Below are positions 1 through 8,635 of a DNA stretch of 11,487 nt, piece by piece. Numbering within the stretch: the first letter of the stretch is position 1; every line of letters starts with the position of its first letter. Below the pieces are notes generated by a model. That model was not told where the DNA came from. It worked only from the letters and a program-made list of their open reading frames with translations, and searched no databases. The position numbers were made by a program, and so were the translations under genes. Source of the DNA: Actinomycetota bacterium (lineage in GTDB: Bacteria > Actinomycetota > Acidimicrobiia > Acidimicrobiales > CADCTF01); NCBI GenBank assembly GCA_019348305.1, contig JAHWJQ010000054.1, positions 1-11,487 of the forward strand. The letters run 5' to 3'.

Positions 1-957
1 CGCACCGGCTTGGTCTCGATGGCCCTCGTCCTGGTCCCCCTGGCGTGGGGGTGGCTGGCCGGCGGCACCTTCGGCCAGGTCCTGGGGATCGGGCTGCTCC
101 TGGGCATCGCCGGGGCCAGCTTCGCGGTGGCGCTTCCCCTGGTGAGCCGCTGGTACCCGCCCGAGCACCAGGGCTTGGCCCTGGGCATCGCCGGGGCCGG
201 AAACTCGGGGACGATCGTGGCCGCTCTGGCCGCCCCCCGGCTGGCCGAGGTAGTGGGGTGGCACGCCGTGTTCGGGCTCGCCGCCATCCCCGTTTCCCTC
301 GCCTGGCTGGCCTTCGCTGTCCTGGCCAAGGAGCCTCCGCGGGCCGGCGGCACACCGGGAGGCATCCTCTCGCTGCTGCGGGAGGGGGACGCCCGGTGGC
401 TGTGCGGGTTCTACATGGTCACCTTCGGTGGCTTCGTCGGCCTCGCCGCCTACCTGCCCATCTTCTTCGTCGACCGCTTCGGGCTGGCCAAGGTCACCGC
501 CGGCGGCTTCGCCGCACTCTGTGCCGCCGCCGGTTCGTTCCTGCGCCCGCTGGGAGGGGTGCTGTCCGACCACCACGGCGGCACCCGGGTGCTGGCCGCA
601 GTCCTGTGCTCGGTGGCGGCGTCCGCCGTGGTCCTGGTCTCGCTTCCCAGCCTCCCGATCACGGTGGCCCTGCTGTTCGGCGCTCTGGGGGCGCTGGGCA
701 TGGGGAACGGAGCGGTCTTCCAGCTCGTGCCCCAGCGCTTCCCCAGCCGCATCGGCGCCATGACCGGTCTGGTGGGCGCGGCCGGGGGGGTGGGCGGCTT
801 CCTTCTGCCCTTCGGCTTCGGCGCCCTGGCCGGGACCACCGGCAGTTTCGGGCCCGGCTTCATGGTGTTCGCCGCCCTCGTCGCATCCGCCCTCGTCTCG
901 GTGGCCTGGCGGCAGCGGGCCTGGCGGCGGGACTGGGAGCTCGAGGTGGCCGTCTGA
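1..957 (+). CDS. narK: NarK/NasA-type MFS nitrate/nitrite transporter (5' end missing)
   Basis: The reading frame is open from the first base, so the true start lies upstream; 318 residues are visible and roughly 60-90 N-terminal residues are missing. About ten hydrophobic segments can be counted, consistent with 10 of 12 MFS helices. Both glycine-rich motifs of the nitrate/nitrite porter family are present: GAGNSGT (nt 193-213) and GMGNGAVF (nt 697-720), the latter followed by the typical QLVPQRFP and VGAAGGVGGFLLP stretch. The family moves nitrate and/or nitrite across the cytoplasmic membrane; direction and coupling ion cannot be read from the sequence. The TGA stop shares its last base with the nirB ATG, and the nitrate and nitrite reductases follow directly, so uptake of nitrate for assimilation is the likely role. 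Family assignment is secure; nitrate versus nitrite preference is not. Confidence 0.93.
   Translation, partial: RTGLVSMALVLVPLAWGWLAGGTFGQVLGIGLLLGIAGASFAVALPLVSRWYPPEHQGLALGIAGAGNSGTIVAALAAPRLAEVVGWHAVFGLAAIPVSLAWLAFAVLAKEPPRAGGTPGGILSLLREGDARWLCGFYMVTFGGFVGLAAYLPIFFVDRFGLAKVTAGGFAALCAAAGSFLRPLGGVLSDHHGGTRVLAAVLCSVAASAVVLVSLPSLPITVALLFGALGALGMGNGAVFQLVPQRFPSRIGAMTGLVGAAGGVGGFLLPFGFGALAGTTGSFGPGFMVFAALVASALVSVAWRQRAWRRDWELEVAV
943..949 (+). promoter_or_regulatory. Ribosome binding site of nirB
   Basis: GAGGTGG lies seven bases before the ATG at 957, inside the end of the transporter gene. It fixes the nirB start even though the frame stays open upstream to about position 45. The encoded protein then begins directly with the beta strand and glycine motif of the FAD domain, as expected for NirB. 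Confidence 0.7.
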
Positions 958-3500
958 TGGGGCACCGCCGCACCCTCGTCGTCGCCGGCCACGGCATGGT
1001 CGGCCACAAGCTCATCGAGATCCTGATCGAGCGGGGGGCCACCGCCGAGTGGGACATCGTCGTGTTCTGCGAGGAGCGCCACCTGGCCTACGACCGGGTC
1101 GGGCTCACCTCCTTCTTCACGGGGACCACGCCCGAGCAGCTGTCGCTGGTGGCGCCGGGCTTCTTCACCGGCGCCTGCCTCGAGGTGCACGTCGGCGACC
1201 CGGTGGCGACCATCGACCGGGAGGCTGCCAAGGTCGTCTCGGCCGGCGGCACCGCTGTTGCCTACGACGCGCTGGTGCTGGCCACCGGCTCGTACCCCTT
1301 CGTCCCGTCGATCCCGGGCCGCGACCTGCCCGGCTGCTTCGTCTACCGCACCATCGACGACCTCGAGGCCATCCGCGACTTCGCCGACAGCTGCTCGGTG
1401 GGGGCGGTGGTGGGAGGCGGCCTCCTCGGGCTCGAGGCTGCCAGCGCCCTGTGCCACCTCGGCCTCGACACCCACGTGGTGGAGTTCGCTCCCCGGCTGA
1501 TGCCCATGCAGATCGACGACGGGGGCAGTGCCGCGCTGCGTCGGCGCATCGAGGAGCTGGGCGTAGCGGTGCACCTGTCGATGCAGACCGAGACCATCCT
1601 GGCCGGCGCCGGCGGCTCGGTGGCCGGGATGCGCTTCGCGGGGGCGGACGACCTGGCGACGGAACTGGTCGTCTTCTCCGCCGGCATCCGGCCCCGCGAC
1701 CAGCTGGCCCGGGACTGCGGCCTCGTGGTGGGCGAGCGGGGCGGGGTGGTGGTGGACGGCGGCTGTCGCACCTCCGACCCGCGCATCTACGCCATCGGCG
1801 AGTGCGCGGTCGCCGCCGGCCGCGTATGGGGGCTGGTGTCACCGGGCTACCAGATGGCCCGGGTGGCCGCCGACCGTGTGCTCGGCGGCGACGCCGAGTT
1901 CAGCGGTGCCGACCTGTCCACCAAGCTCAAGCTCATGGGCGTCGACGTCGCCAGCTTCGGCGACGCCTTCGCCACCACCCCCGGCGCAGAGTCGATCGTC
2001 TACAGCGACCCCGTGGCCAAGGTCTACAAGCGCCTCGTGCTGGCCGGCGAGGGAAAGCGGGTGTTGGGCGGCATCCTGGTGGGCGACGCCGCCGCGTACC
2101 AGACGCTGGCCCAGATGTCCCGCGGCGACATGCCGACGCCTGAGCATCCCGAAGACCTCATCCTCCCCGACCGGGCGGGCTCGCCCGCCGGGGCGGCCGG
2201 CGTCGACGCCGTGGCGGGCACGGCCACGATCTGCTCCTGCAACAACGTGACCAAGAACGCCATCTGTGCGGCGGTGGCCGACGGCGGCCTCACCGACGTG
2301 GCCGGGATCAAGGAGGCCACCCGCGCCGGCACCGGCTGCGGCGGCTGCGTGCCGCTGGTCATCGACCTGCTCAAGGCCGAGCTTCGCAAGTCCGGCGTCG
2401 AGGTGGCCAACCACCTGTGCGAGCACTTCGCCTACAGCCGCCAGGAGCTGTTCGACATCGTGCGGGTCCACCGGCTGACGTCGTTCTCCGAGGTCCTCAC
2501 CGGCCACGGGTCAGGCTGGGGGTGCGAGATATGCAAGCCGGCCGTGGCATCGATGCTGGCCTCGCTCGGCAGCGGCTACATCCTCGACGGTGAGCAGGCT
2601 TCGTTGCAGGACACCAACGACCACTTCCTCGCCAACCTCCAGCGCGACGGCAGCTACTCCGTCGTCCCTCGCGTTCCCGGTGGTGAGATCACACCGGACC
2701 AGCTCATCGTCATCGGTCAGGTCGCCAAGGACTTCGGGCTCTACACCAAGATCACCGGGGGCCAGCGCATCGACATGTTCGGCGCCACCGTCGACCAGCT
2801 GCCCGCCATCTGGGCCCGCCTGATCGAGGCCGGGATGGAGTCGGGTCACGCCTACGGCAAGGCACTGCGGACCGTGAAGTCGTGCGTGGGCCAGACCTGG
2901 TGCCGTTACGGCGTCCAAGACTCGACCAGCCTGGCCATCGAGTTGGAGCTGCGCTACCGCGGGCTGCGCGCGCCGCACAAGATCAAGTCGGCCGTGTCCG
3001 GCTGCGCCCGCGAGTGTGCCGAGGCCCAGAGCAAGGACTTCGGCATCATCGCCACCGAGCGGGGCTGGAACCTCTACGTCGGCGGCAACGGCGGGATGAA
3101 GCCCCAGCACGCCATCCTCTTCGCCGAGGATCTCGACCGGGGCACGTTGATCCGCTACATCGACCGCTTCTTGATGTTCTACGTCCGCACCGCGGACCGC
3201 CTCGAGCGAACGGCCACGTGGCTGAACAAGCTCGAAGGCGGCATCGAGTACCTGCGGCGGGTCGTCATCGACGACGCCCTCGGTATCTGCGGCGAGCTCG
3301 AGGCGGACATGGCCCGCCACGTCGAGTCCTATCAGTGCGAGTGGAAGGCGACGGTCGAAGACGAAGCTCGGCTCGCTCGCTTCCGCACCTTCTTGAACAC
3401 CGACGACAGCGACCCGAACGTGGTGTTCGTCCACGAGCGGGGACAGCCACGGCCGGCGACGACCAACGAGAAACCCGAACCAGTGGAGGCCCTCCTGTGA
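957..3500 (+). CDS. nirB: NADH-dependent assimilatory nitrite reductase, large subunit NirB
   Basis: This 847-residue protein has the full NirB domain order and normal length. NirB reduces nitrite to ammonium in the cytoplasm using NADH, FAD, iron-sulfur clusters and siroheme. Residues about 5-310 form the pyridine nucleotide-disulfide oxidoreductase part, with GHGMVG at 11-16 and the second Rossmann motif VVGGGLLGLE near 151-160. A BFD-type [2Fe-2S] domain follows, with C426, C428, C461 and C464, and a second conserved cysteine pair at C523/C526 (GCEICKP). The nitrite/sulfite reductase half-domain covers about 555-625. Siroheme and [4Fe-4S] ligands are C643/C649 (C-x5-C) and C683/C687 (C-x3-C). 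All expected cofactor ligands are present. The ATG overlaps the transporter stop by one base and the 3' end overlaps nirD by four bases, indicating coupled translation. Confidence 0.97.
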   Translation: MGHRRTLVVAGHGMVGHKLIEILIERGATAEWDIVVFCEERHLAYDRVGLTSFFTGTTPEQLSLVAPGFFTGACLEVHVGDPVATIDREAAKVVSAGGTAVAYDALVLATGSYPFVPSIPGRDLPGCFVYRTIDDLEAIRDFADSCSVGAVVGGGLLGLEAASALCHLGLDTHVVEFAPRLMPMQIDDGGSAALRRRIEELGVAVHLSMQTETILAGAGGSVAGMRFAGADDLATELVVFSAGIRPRDQLARDCGLVVGERGGVVVDGGCRTSDPRIYAIGECAVAAGRVWGLVSPGYQMARVAADRVLGGDAEFSGADLSTKLKLMGVDVASFGDAFATTPGAESIVYSDPVAKVYKRLVLAGEGKRVLGGILVGDAAAYQTLAQMSRGDMPTPEHPEDLILPDRAGSPAGAAGVDAVAGTATICSCNNVTKNAICAAVADGGLTDVAGIKEATRAGTGCGGCVPLVIDLLKAELRKSGVEVANHLCEHFAYSRQELFDIVRVHRLTSFSEVLTGHGSGWGCEICKPAVASMLASLGSGYILDGEQASLQDTNDHFLANLQRDGSYSVVPRVPGGEITPDQLIVIGQVAKDFGLYTKITGGQRIDMFGATVDQLPAIWARLIEAGMESGHAYGKALRTVKSCVGQTWCRYGVQDSTSLAIELELRYRGLRAPHKIKSAVSGCARECAEAQSKDFGIIATERGWNLYVGGNGGMKPQHAILFAEDLDRGTLIRYIDRFLMFYVRTADRLERTATWLNKLEGGIEYLRRVVIDDALGICGELEADMARHVESYQCEWKATVEDEARLARFRTFLNTDDSDPNVVFVHERGQPRPATTNEKPEPVEALL
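3485..3489 (+). promoter_or_regulatory. Ribosome binding site of nirD
   Basis: GGAGG stands seven bases before the GTG at 3497, within the last codons of nirB. It supports the GTG start, which overlaps the nirB TGA as GTGA; the frame is open further upstream, so the start needs this support. Confidence 0.65.
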
Positions 3501-3841
3501 CCGTCATCGAGACCACGACCTGGATCGACGTCTGCGCCATCGACCAGCTGGTGCCCGACCGCGGCGCCTGCGTGCGGGCCGGCCTCTATCAGATCGCCCT
3601 GTTCCGGTTGTCGACCACGGACGAGCTCTACGCGCTGTCGAACTACGACCCGAAGAGCGGGGCCTTCGTGATGTCGAGGGGGATCGTCGGTTCCCGGGCG
3701 GACATTCCCAAGGTGGCGTCGCCGATGTACAAGCAGAGCTTCGACCTGCGCACCGGCGAGTGCCTGGACGATCCGGCCACGTCGGTCATGACGTTCCCCG
3801 TGCGGGTTGTCGAGGACCGGGTGCTGGTCGGGATTCGGTGA
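3497..3841 (+). CDS. nirD: Nitrite reductase small subunit NirD
   Basis: The 114-residue product matches NirD in length and sequence pattern. NirD is the Rieske-fold small subunit that pairs with NirB in the cytoplasmic NADH nitrite reductase. Visible signatures are YALSNYDPKSGAFVMSRGIVG (residues about 46-66) and the SPMYKQSFDLRTGECLDDP segment (75-93). As is usual for NirD, the Cys-His pairs that would hold a Rieske [2Fe-2S] cluster are absent: the positions read as DPKSGAF and SPMYKQSF. The GTG start overlaps nirB by four bases. The TGA stop overlaps the next GTG start by four bases, extending the coupled chain into the electron-transfer gene. Confidence 0.95.
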   Translation: MTVIETTTWIDVCAIDQLVPDRGACVRAGLYQIALFRLSTTDELYALSNYDPKSGAFVMSRGIVGSRADIPKVASPMYKQSFDLRTGECLDDPATSVMTFPVRVVEDRVLVGIR

Positions 3842-5556
3842 ACCTCTTCGCCCTCGAGGCCATCTCGCCGGATGATCCGGCGATCGCCCCCGAGGACAGC
3901 TTCACTGGCCCCACCCTCGTCGACCGGTACCTCGCGCAGCAGGCGACGCTGACGGCGATCGAGGACTTCGCCACCCGTCACGACGCCGGCCTGGTCCCCA
4001 GCCAGGCGCGGTACTACGAGAACCTCATCCCCCTTCGAGAACCCCTGCCCGGCCAGCAGTACGGATTCGAGGTCGACCTCGACGCCTGCACCGGCTGCAA
4101 GGCGTGCGTCACCGCCTGCCACAGCCTCAACGGCCTCGACGAGGACGAGTCGTGGCGCTCGGTCGGTCTCCTGCACGGGGGAACCCCGGCTGAGCCGCTC
4201 CAGCAGACGGTCACCACTGCCTGCCACCACTGCGTCGAGCCCGCTTGTCTCGAGGGTTGCCCCGTGGACGCCTACGAAAAGGACCCGGTCACCGGGATCG
4301 TCAGCCACCTCGACGACCAGTGCATCGGCTGCAGCTACTGCACCCTGACCTGCCCCTACGAAGTGCCCCGGTTCAACCCGGCCAAGGGGATCGTGCGCAA
4401 GTGCGACATGTGCCGCGATCGCCTCGCCGTGGGTGAGGCCCCCGCCTGCGTGCAGGCCTGCCCCAACGGCGCCATCAAGATCAAGGTCATCGACACGGCG
4501 AGCGCGGTGGCTGCCTCGGTGACGACGTCGCTGGTGCCCGGTGCCCCACCCTCGTCGACCACGGTGCCCACGACGGTGTACGTGACCAAGAAACAGCAGA
4601 TCAACCAGCTGCAGGCAGCCGACTTGTTCTCGTTGAGGCCGGCGAGCAACCACCCCCCTTTGGCCATCATGCTCGTGCTCACCCAGCTGTCCGTCGGCGC
4701 TTTCGTCACCGACTTGTTGCTGCGGGCGAGCGCCGGGCACCGCCTGGCCGGCGCCCTGCAGCCCTTCAACGCCATCGTGGCCGTGGCCCTCGGGTTTCTG
4801 GCCCTGGCTGCCAGCGTGCTGCACCTGGGCCGGCCGGCCTATGCCTTCCGCGCCGTCATCGGGTTCCGCCACTCCTGGCTGAGCCGCGAGATCGTGACCT
4901 TCGGCTGCTTCGCCCTCATGGCCACGCTCTACGCCGGCGTCCTGTGGGCCACGCCGGCCAGCCAGACCAGCTCCACGTTGCTGCTCGGCGGCCTGGTGGG
5001 CGGGGTCGGGGTCGCCGGCATCGGCTGTTCGGTCATGGTCTACGCCGTCACCTCCCGGCGCTGGTGGAGTGCGGGGAGGACAGCCACCAAGTTCTTCCTC
5101 ACCTCGGTGGTGTCCGGGCTGGCCACCGTCGTCGTGACGTCCACCGTGTCCGCCATCGCCCTGGGCCCCGTTGCCGCGGCCACCGTCGCCGCCGTGATCC
5201 CGCCCTTGGGGCTGCTGCTGGCGGCAACCAGCGCGGTGAAGCTGGCATGGGAAGCCCTTTTCCTGCTGCACCTCCGTGACCACGCCACGACCGACCACAA
5301 GCGCACCGCGCTGCTCCTGACCCGTGACCTGTCGACCTGCACCCGCCTCCGCTTCGCCGCCGGCCTCGTCGGCGGCGTCGCCATCCCCCTCGGGCTGGCC
5401 ACCCTGACCGGCGCCGACCACCGTCAGTTGTCGCCGGTGCTGGTGGCCCTGGCGTCGCTGCTCGGGCTCGTGTGCGTGGTGGCCGGTGAGCTGATCGAGC
5501 GCTCGCAGTTCTTCCAGGCCGTCTCGGCGCCCCGCATGCCAGGAGACCGGGGATGA
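3838..5556 (+). CDS. Fused DmsB-like ferredoxin and DmsC-like membrane anchor, probable quinol-to-nitrate-reductase electron donor
   Basis: The 572-residue protein joins two subunits that are separate in DMSO reductase. Residues about 75-215 form a four-cluster [4Fe-4S] domain: C84/C87/C90/C94, C129/C132/C137/C141, C162/C165/C168/C172 and C189/C192/C204/C208. A Pro/Thr/Val-rich linker (about 220-270) leads to an eight-helix DmsC/YnfH-type anchor with the family motif HLGRP...SWLSRE (329-351). Approximate helices are 273-295, 311-330, 351-372, 380-403, 419-440, 444-467, 506-525 and 531-551. No Tat signal precedes the ferredoxin domain. Loops placed inside by an N-in model hold about 18 Arg/Lys against about 3 outside, so both termini are probably cytoplasmic. 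DmsC proteins oxidise menaquinol. Lying directly before narB with a 4-base overlap, it most likely passes quinol electrons to the nitrate reductase (inference). The GTG start at 3838 overlaps the nirD stop; its ribosome binding site is weak, suggesting dependence on nirD translation. Confidence 0.88.
   Translation: MNLFALEAISPDDPAIAPEDSFTGPTLVDRYLAQQATLTAIEDFATRHDAGLVPSQARYYENLIPLREPLPGQQYGFEVDLDACTGCKACVTACHSLNGLDEDESWRSVGLLHGGTPAEPLQQTVTTACHHCVEPACLEGCPVDAYEKDPVTGIVSHLDDQCIGCSYCTLTCPYEVPRFNPAKGIVRKCDMCRDRLAVGEAPACVQACPNGAIKIKVIDTASAVAASVTTSLVPGAPPSSTTVPTTVYVTKKQQINQLQAADLFSLRPASNHPPLAIMLVLTQLSVGAFVTDLLLRASAGHRLAGALQPFNAIVAVALGFLALAASVLHLGRPAYAFRAVIGFRHSWLSREIVTFGCFALMATLYAGVLWATPASQTSSTLLLGGLVGGVGVAGIGCSVMVYAVTSRRWWSAGRTATKFFLTSVVSGLATVVVTSTVSAIALGPVAAATVAAVIPPLGLLLAATSAVKLAWEALFLLHLRDHATTDHKRTALLLTRDLSTCTRLRFAAGLVGGVAIPLGLATLTGADHRQLSPVLVALASLLGLVCVVAGELIERSQFFQAVSAPRMPGDRG
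5541..5546 (+). promoter_or_regulatory. Ribosome binding site of narB
   Basis: AGGAGA lies six bases before the ATG at 5553, supporting the start that overlaps the preceding TGA as ATGA. Confidence 0.6.
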
Positions 5557-7793
5557 GCCCGATCCCGGGCCGGCGCCGGCTGCTCGGACTGCTCCATCAA
5601 CGGGAAGGGGCACTCACACGCGACCTCCTCCGCCGGCCCGGTGGTTTCGGTCTCGGGCAGCTGCCCGCCCGCCTCGCCCCCGATGCCACCACCCCCATGA
5701 TCTGCGGCTTCTGTTCCACCGGGTGCTCGATGGACGTGCACCTGAAACAAGGCGAGGCCGTCAACCTCTCGCCCACCACCGAGTACCCCGTCAACCTCGG
5801 CATGGCCTGTCCCAAGGGGTGGGAGGCGTTGACGCCCCTGCGGGCGCCCGACCGGGCCACGGTCCCCCTGCTCCGCGGCGACGGGGGCCGGCTGGTGCCC
5901 GTGAGCTGGGAGACGGCTCTGGCCACCTTCGTCGAGCGCTTCAAGGGCATCCAGCAACAGCACGGTGCAGATGCCGTGGCCTTCCTCAGCACGGGGCAGA
6001 TCCCGACCGAGGAGATGGCCCTCCTGGGAGCGGTGGCCAAGTTCGGGATGGGCATCGTGCACGGCGACGGCAACACCCGCCAATGCATGGCCACCGCGGT
6101 GGTGGCCTACAAGGAGGCCTTCGGCTTCGACGCCCCGCCCTACACCTACGGCGACTTCGAGACCTCCGACGTCATCGTCCTGATCGGCTCCAACCTCTGC
6201 ATCAGCCACCCCATCATGTGGGAGCGCATCTGCCGCAACCCCCACAACCCCGAGATCGTGGTGGTCGACCCCCGGCGCACCGAGACCGCGGTGGCCGCCA
6301 CCCAGCACTACGCCCTTTGCCCCAAGTCCGACCTGACCCTGCTCTACGGCATCGCCCACCTGCTCATCGCGAGGGACTGGATCGACCGCCCCTTCATCGA
6401 AGCCCACACCCTGGGGTTCGACGAGTTCGCCGAACACGTCCGGTCGTTCACCACCGAGAGAGTCAGCGCGGCGTCGGGGCTGGCCGTGGAGGAATTGGAG
6501 CGCCTGGCCGCCACGATCCACCAGGGCAAGCGGGTTTCGTTCTGGTGGACCATGGGCGTGAACCAGAGCCACGAGGGGGTGCGGGCCGCCCAAGCCATCA
6601 TCAACCTGGCGCTGATGACGGGGAGCATCGGGCGACCGGGCACCGGGGCCAACTCCATCACCGGCCAGTGCAACGCCATGGGGTCGCGGCTGTTCAGCAA
6701 CACCACCAACCTCCTCGGCGGCCGTGCCTTTACCAGCGCGGCCGACCGCGAGACGGTCGCCTCCCGACTCGGTATCGACGTCACCCGCATCCCCGACCGC
6801 CCCAGCCTCGCCTACGACCAGATCATCGAAGCGGTCCTGGCCGGCAGCATCAAGGGGCTGTGGGTCATCGCCACCAACCCCGCCCACTCGTGGATCAACC
6901 AGCCGCACCTGGCCGACGTCCTCGACCGGCTCGACTTCCTGGTCGTGCAGGACATGTACACGAGCACCGACACCGCCCTGAGGGCAGACCTCGTGCTTCC
7001 GGCCGCCGGTTGGGGCGAGAAGGAAGGCACGTTCATCAACTCCGAGCGACGCTTCGGGGTCCTGAAGAAGGTGGCCCGCGCTCCCGGGGAGGCCCTGGCC
7101 GACTTCTCCATCTTCAAGCTGATCGCCGAGGCCTGGGGGTGCGGCGACCTCTTCGGCGAGTGGGAGAGCCCCGAGGCGGTGTTCGCCATCCTGAAGCGGT
7201 TGTCACAGGACCAGCCCTGTGACTTCACGGGCATCGACGACTACCGGATGATCGAGGAGCGGGGAGGCATCCAGTGGCCGTTCACGCCCGGCTGCGACAG
7301 CGGCGAAGCCGAGCGCCGGCTCTTCGAGGACGGGCACTTCTACCACCCCGACGGCCGAGCGCGGTTCGTCTTCGAGGCGCCCCGGCCCGTGCGTGAGGCG
7401 ACCAGTTCGAGGTACCCGCTCGTGCTGCTGACCGGGCGTGGCAGCTCGGCCCAGTGGCACACCCAGACCCGCACGGCCAAGTCGGCCATGCTCCGCGGCC
7501 TCGCCCCCACGCAGGCCTACGTCGAGATGTCGCCGGCCGACGCCGCCGAGCGGCGGATCCAGCCCAACGACCGCGTCGTCATCGCCTCGTCGCGGGCGTC
7601 CGTGACGGTCAGGGCCTTCGTGACGCCGACGGTGTGTCCCGGCCAGGTGTTCGTCCCCATGCACTACCTGGAGACCAACCAGCTCACCGGCTCGTCGTTC
7701 GACCCCTACTCCCGCCAGCCCTCCTACAAGCACTGCGCGGTCGAGGTCCGGCTCCCCTCGCCAGGCGAGGGCGCATTGCCCGGCAAGCCCTGA
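5553..7793 (+). CDS. narB: Assimilatory molybdenum nitrate reductase, NarB/NasA type
   Basis: The 746-residue protein belongs to the bis-MGD molybdoenzymes of the NarB/NasA/NapA branch and should reduce nitrate to nitrite. A [4Fe-4S] site near the N-terminus has C51, C54, C58 and C86. The probable molybdenum ligand is C178 in RQCMATAV, matching the cysteine-ligated Nas/Nap motif rather than the Asp of NarG. The C-terminal molybdopterin-dinucleotide domain starts near residue 620, with WHTQTRT (635-641) and the family-typical [22 protein letters not shown] near the end. No C-terminal [2Fe-2S] BFD extension is present, so it resembles the shorter NarB form. The N-terminus contains GRRRLLGLL but no long hydrophobic stretch, so I read it as cytoplasmic, as fits assimilation with NirBD. 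Its donor is probably the DmsBC fusion upstream. A formate dehydrogenase reading is unlikely given the motifs and neighbours. Confidence 0.93.
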   Translation: MSPIPGRRRLLGLLHQREGALTRDLLRRPGGFGLGQLPARLAPDATTPMICGFCSTGCSMDVHLKQGEAVNLSPTTEYPVNLGMACPKGWEALTPLRAPDRATVPLLRGDGGRLVPVSWETALATFVERFKGIQQQHGADAVAFLSTGQIPTEEMALLGAVAKFGMGIVHGDGNTRQCMATAVVAYKEAFGFDAPPYTYGDFETSDVIVLIGSNLCISHPIMWERICRNPHNPEIVVVDPRRTETAVAATQHYALCPKSDLTLLYGIAHLLIARDWIDRPFIEAHTLGFDEFAEHVRSFTTERVSAASGLAVEELERLAATIHQGKRVSFWWTMGVNQSHEGVRAAQAIINLALMTGSIGRPGTGANSITGQCNAMGSRLFSNTTNLLGGRAFTSAADRETVASRLGIDVTRIPDRPSLAYDQIIEAVLAGSIKGLWVIATNPAHSWINQPHLADVLDRLDFLVVQDMYTSTDTALRADLVLPAAGWGEKEGTFINSERRFGVLKKVARAPGEALADFSIFKLIAEAWGCGDLFGEWESPEAVFAILKRLSQDQPCDFTGIDDYRMIEERGGIQWPFTPGCDSGEAERRLFEDGHFYHPDGRARFVFEAPRPVREATSSRYPLVLLTGRGSSAQWHTQTRTAKSAMLRGLAPTQAYVEMSPADAAERRIQPNDRVVIASSRASVTVRAFVTPTVCPGQVFVPMHYLETNQLTGSSFDPYSRQPSYKHCAVEVRLPSPGEGALPGKP
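7755..7786. repeat. Two adjacent inverted repeats at the end of narB
   Basis: CCCTCGCC-A-GGCGAGGG (7755-7771) is a perfect 8-bp inverted repeat around one base, and TTGCC-C-GGCAA (7776-7786) follows five bases later. Both lie in the last codons of narB, just before its TGA at 7791. Folded as RNA, the first gives about six GC-rich pairs with a five-base loop. They may attenuate or stabilise the 3' end of the nitrate mRNA. No U-tract follows, so an intrinsic terminator is not proven. Confidence 0.4.
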
Positions 7794-7815
7794 CCCGTCG
7801 CTGCCTGCGGTCGTG

Positions 7816-7821
7816 AATACT
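7816..7821 (+). promoter_or_regulatory. Possible -10 element for a leaderless gpmA transcript
   Basis: AATACT (4 of 6 matches to TATAAT) ends six bases before the ATG at 7828, so transcription would start at or next to the start codon. No ribosome binding site precedes this ATG, which suits a leaderless mRNA. No convincing -35 box is visible. Confidence 0.3.
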
Positions 7822-7827
7822 GCTGTC

Positions 7828-8622
7828 ATGAGCACCCTCGTCCTGCTGCGCCACGGCCAGAGCACCTGGAACAAGCAGGACCTGTTCACCGGGTGGTACG
7901 ACTCGGACCTGTCGGCCCAGGGCGAGGCCGAAGCCCGCGAAGCGGGGAGGCTCCTGGGGGCCGAGGGCGTGTTCCCCGACGTCGTCCACACGTCGTTGCT
8001 CACGAGGGCAATCCGCACGGCCAACATCGCCCTCGAACAGCTCGACCTGCTGTGGCTGCCGGTGCGCCGCAGCTGGCGGTTGAACGAGCGCCACTACGGC
8101 GACCTCCAGGGCAAGAACAAAGCTGAGATCAGGGCCCAGTACGGCGAGGAGCAGTTCAAGCTGTGGCGGCGCAGCTACGCCATCCCGCCGCCGGCGTTGG
8201 ACGAGGACGACCCCCGACACCCCAGCTTCGACCGCCGCTACGAGCTGCTGCCGCCCGACCTCCTACCCGCCACCGAGTGCCTCGCCGACGTGGTCGTGCG
8301 GGTGCTGCCCTACTGGCACGACGTGATCGCGGCCGACCTTCGGGTCGGGCGCACGGTGCTCTTGGCGGCCCACGGGAACAGCCTGCGGGCCCTGGTCATG
8401 CACCTCGACGCCATGAGCGAGACCGAAATCGCGGCGCTCAACATCCCCACCGGCGTGCCCCTGGTCTATGAGGTGGACGACCGCCTTCGCACGGTCAGCT
8501 CCCGCTACCTGGGCGACGCCGACGAGGTTCGCCGGCGGGCGGAGGCGGTGGCCCGCCAGGGCGACGACCCCGCCACCGCAGGCGCCGAGGCGATGCCCAC
8601 CGAGGACGCGCCCGCCCGGTAA
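7828..8622 (+). CDS. gpmA: 2,3-bisphosphoglycerate-dependent phosphoglycerate mutase
   Basis: This 264-residue protein interconverts 3- and 2-phosphoglycerate in glycolysis and gluconeogenesis, in the cytoplasm. The [12 protein letters not shown] motif places the phospho-accepting histidine at H9 with R8 beside it. Further family landmarks are [10 protein letters not shown] (20-29), the acid-base glutamate E87 in [18 protein letters not shown], and the second active-site histidine H182 in [11 protein letters not shown]. Most family members have about 230-250 residues; the extra length is an Ala/acid-rich tail after about residue 232. I chose the ATG at 7828 because [10 protein letters not shown] is the usual GpmA start; an in-frame GTG at 7813 is possible. 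It starts 34 bases after narB but looks metabolically unrelated, and may have its own promoter. It converges on glnK with a 13-base gap. Confidence 0.96.
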   Translation: MSTLVLLRHGQSTWNKQDLFTGWYDSDLSAQGEAEAREAGRLLGAEGVFPDVVHTSLLTRAIRTANIALEQLDLLWLPVRRSWRLNERHYGDLQGKNKAEIRAQYGEEQFKLWRRSYAIPPPALDEDDPRHPSFDRRYELLPPDLLPATECLADVVVRVLPYWHDVIAADLRVGRTVLLAAHGNSLRALVMHLDAMSETEIAALNIPTGVPLVYEVDDRLRTVSSRYLGDADEVRRRAEAVARQGDDPATAGAEAMPTEDAPAR

Positions 8623-8631
8623 CGGGGCGGG
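8611..8631. terminator. GC hairpin between convergent gpmA and glnK
   Basis: CCCGCCC (8611-8617) and GGGCGGG (8625-8631) form a perfect 7-bp stem with a seven-base loop that includes the gpmA TAA. It covers most of the 13-base gap between the gpmA and glnK stops, so it could act on transcripts from either side. There is no U-run on either strand, so activity is uncertain. Confidence 0.45.
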
Positions 8632-8635
8632 AGAC

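Noticed and set aside
45..956. Open frame extending nirB upstream to give an 1151-residue protein
   Set aside because: The extension lies over the transporter gene in another frame, is Arg/Gly/Pro-rich low-complexity sequence, and the ATG at 957 has a good ribosome binding site and begins at the normal NirB N-terminus.
3497..3841. NirD as a true Rieske [2Fe-2S] protein
   Set aside because: The Cys-x-His pairs are absent, as is normal for NirD, so no cluster is expected.
3643..5613. 656-residue open frame on the minus strand opposite the DmsBC gene
   Set aside because: It mirrors a well-recognised gene, has composition typical of antisense frames in GC-rich DNA, and shows no domain motif.
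5553..5650. Twin-arginine signal at the N-terminus of the nitrate reductase (GRRRLLGLL)
   Set aside because: The arginines are not followed by a hydrophobic core; charged residues (HQREG, RD, RR) interrupt it, so export as in NapA is not supported.
3838..7793. Reading the DmsBC and molybdoenzyme pair as a DMSO or thiosulfate reductase
   Set aside because: The catalytic subunit has the Cys-ligand RQCMATAV and WHTQTRT motifs of the NarB/NasA/NapA branch and sits with narK and nirBD.
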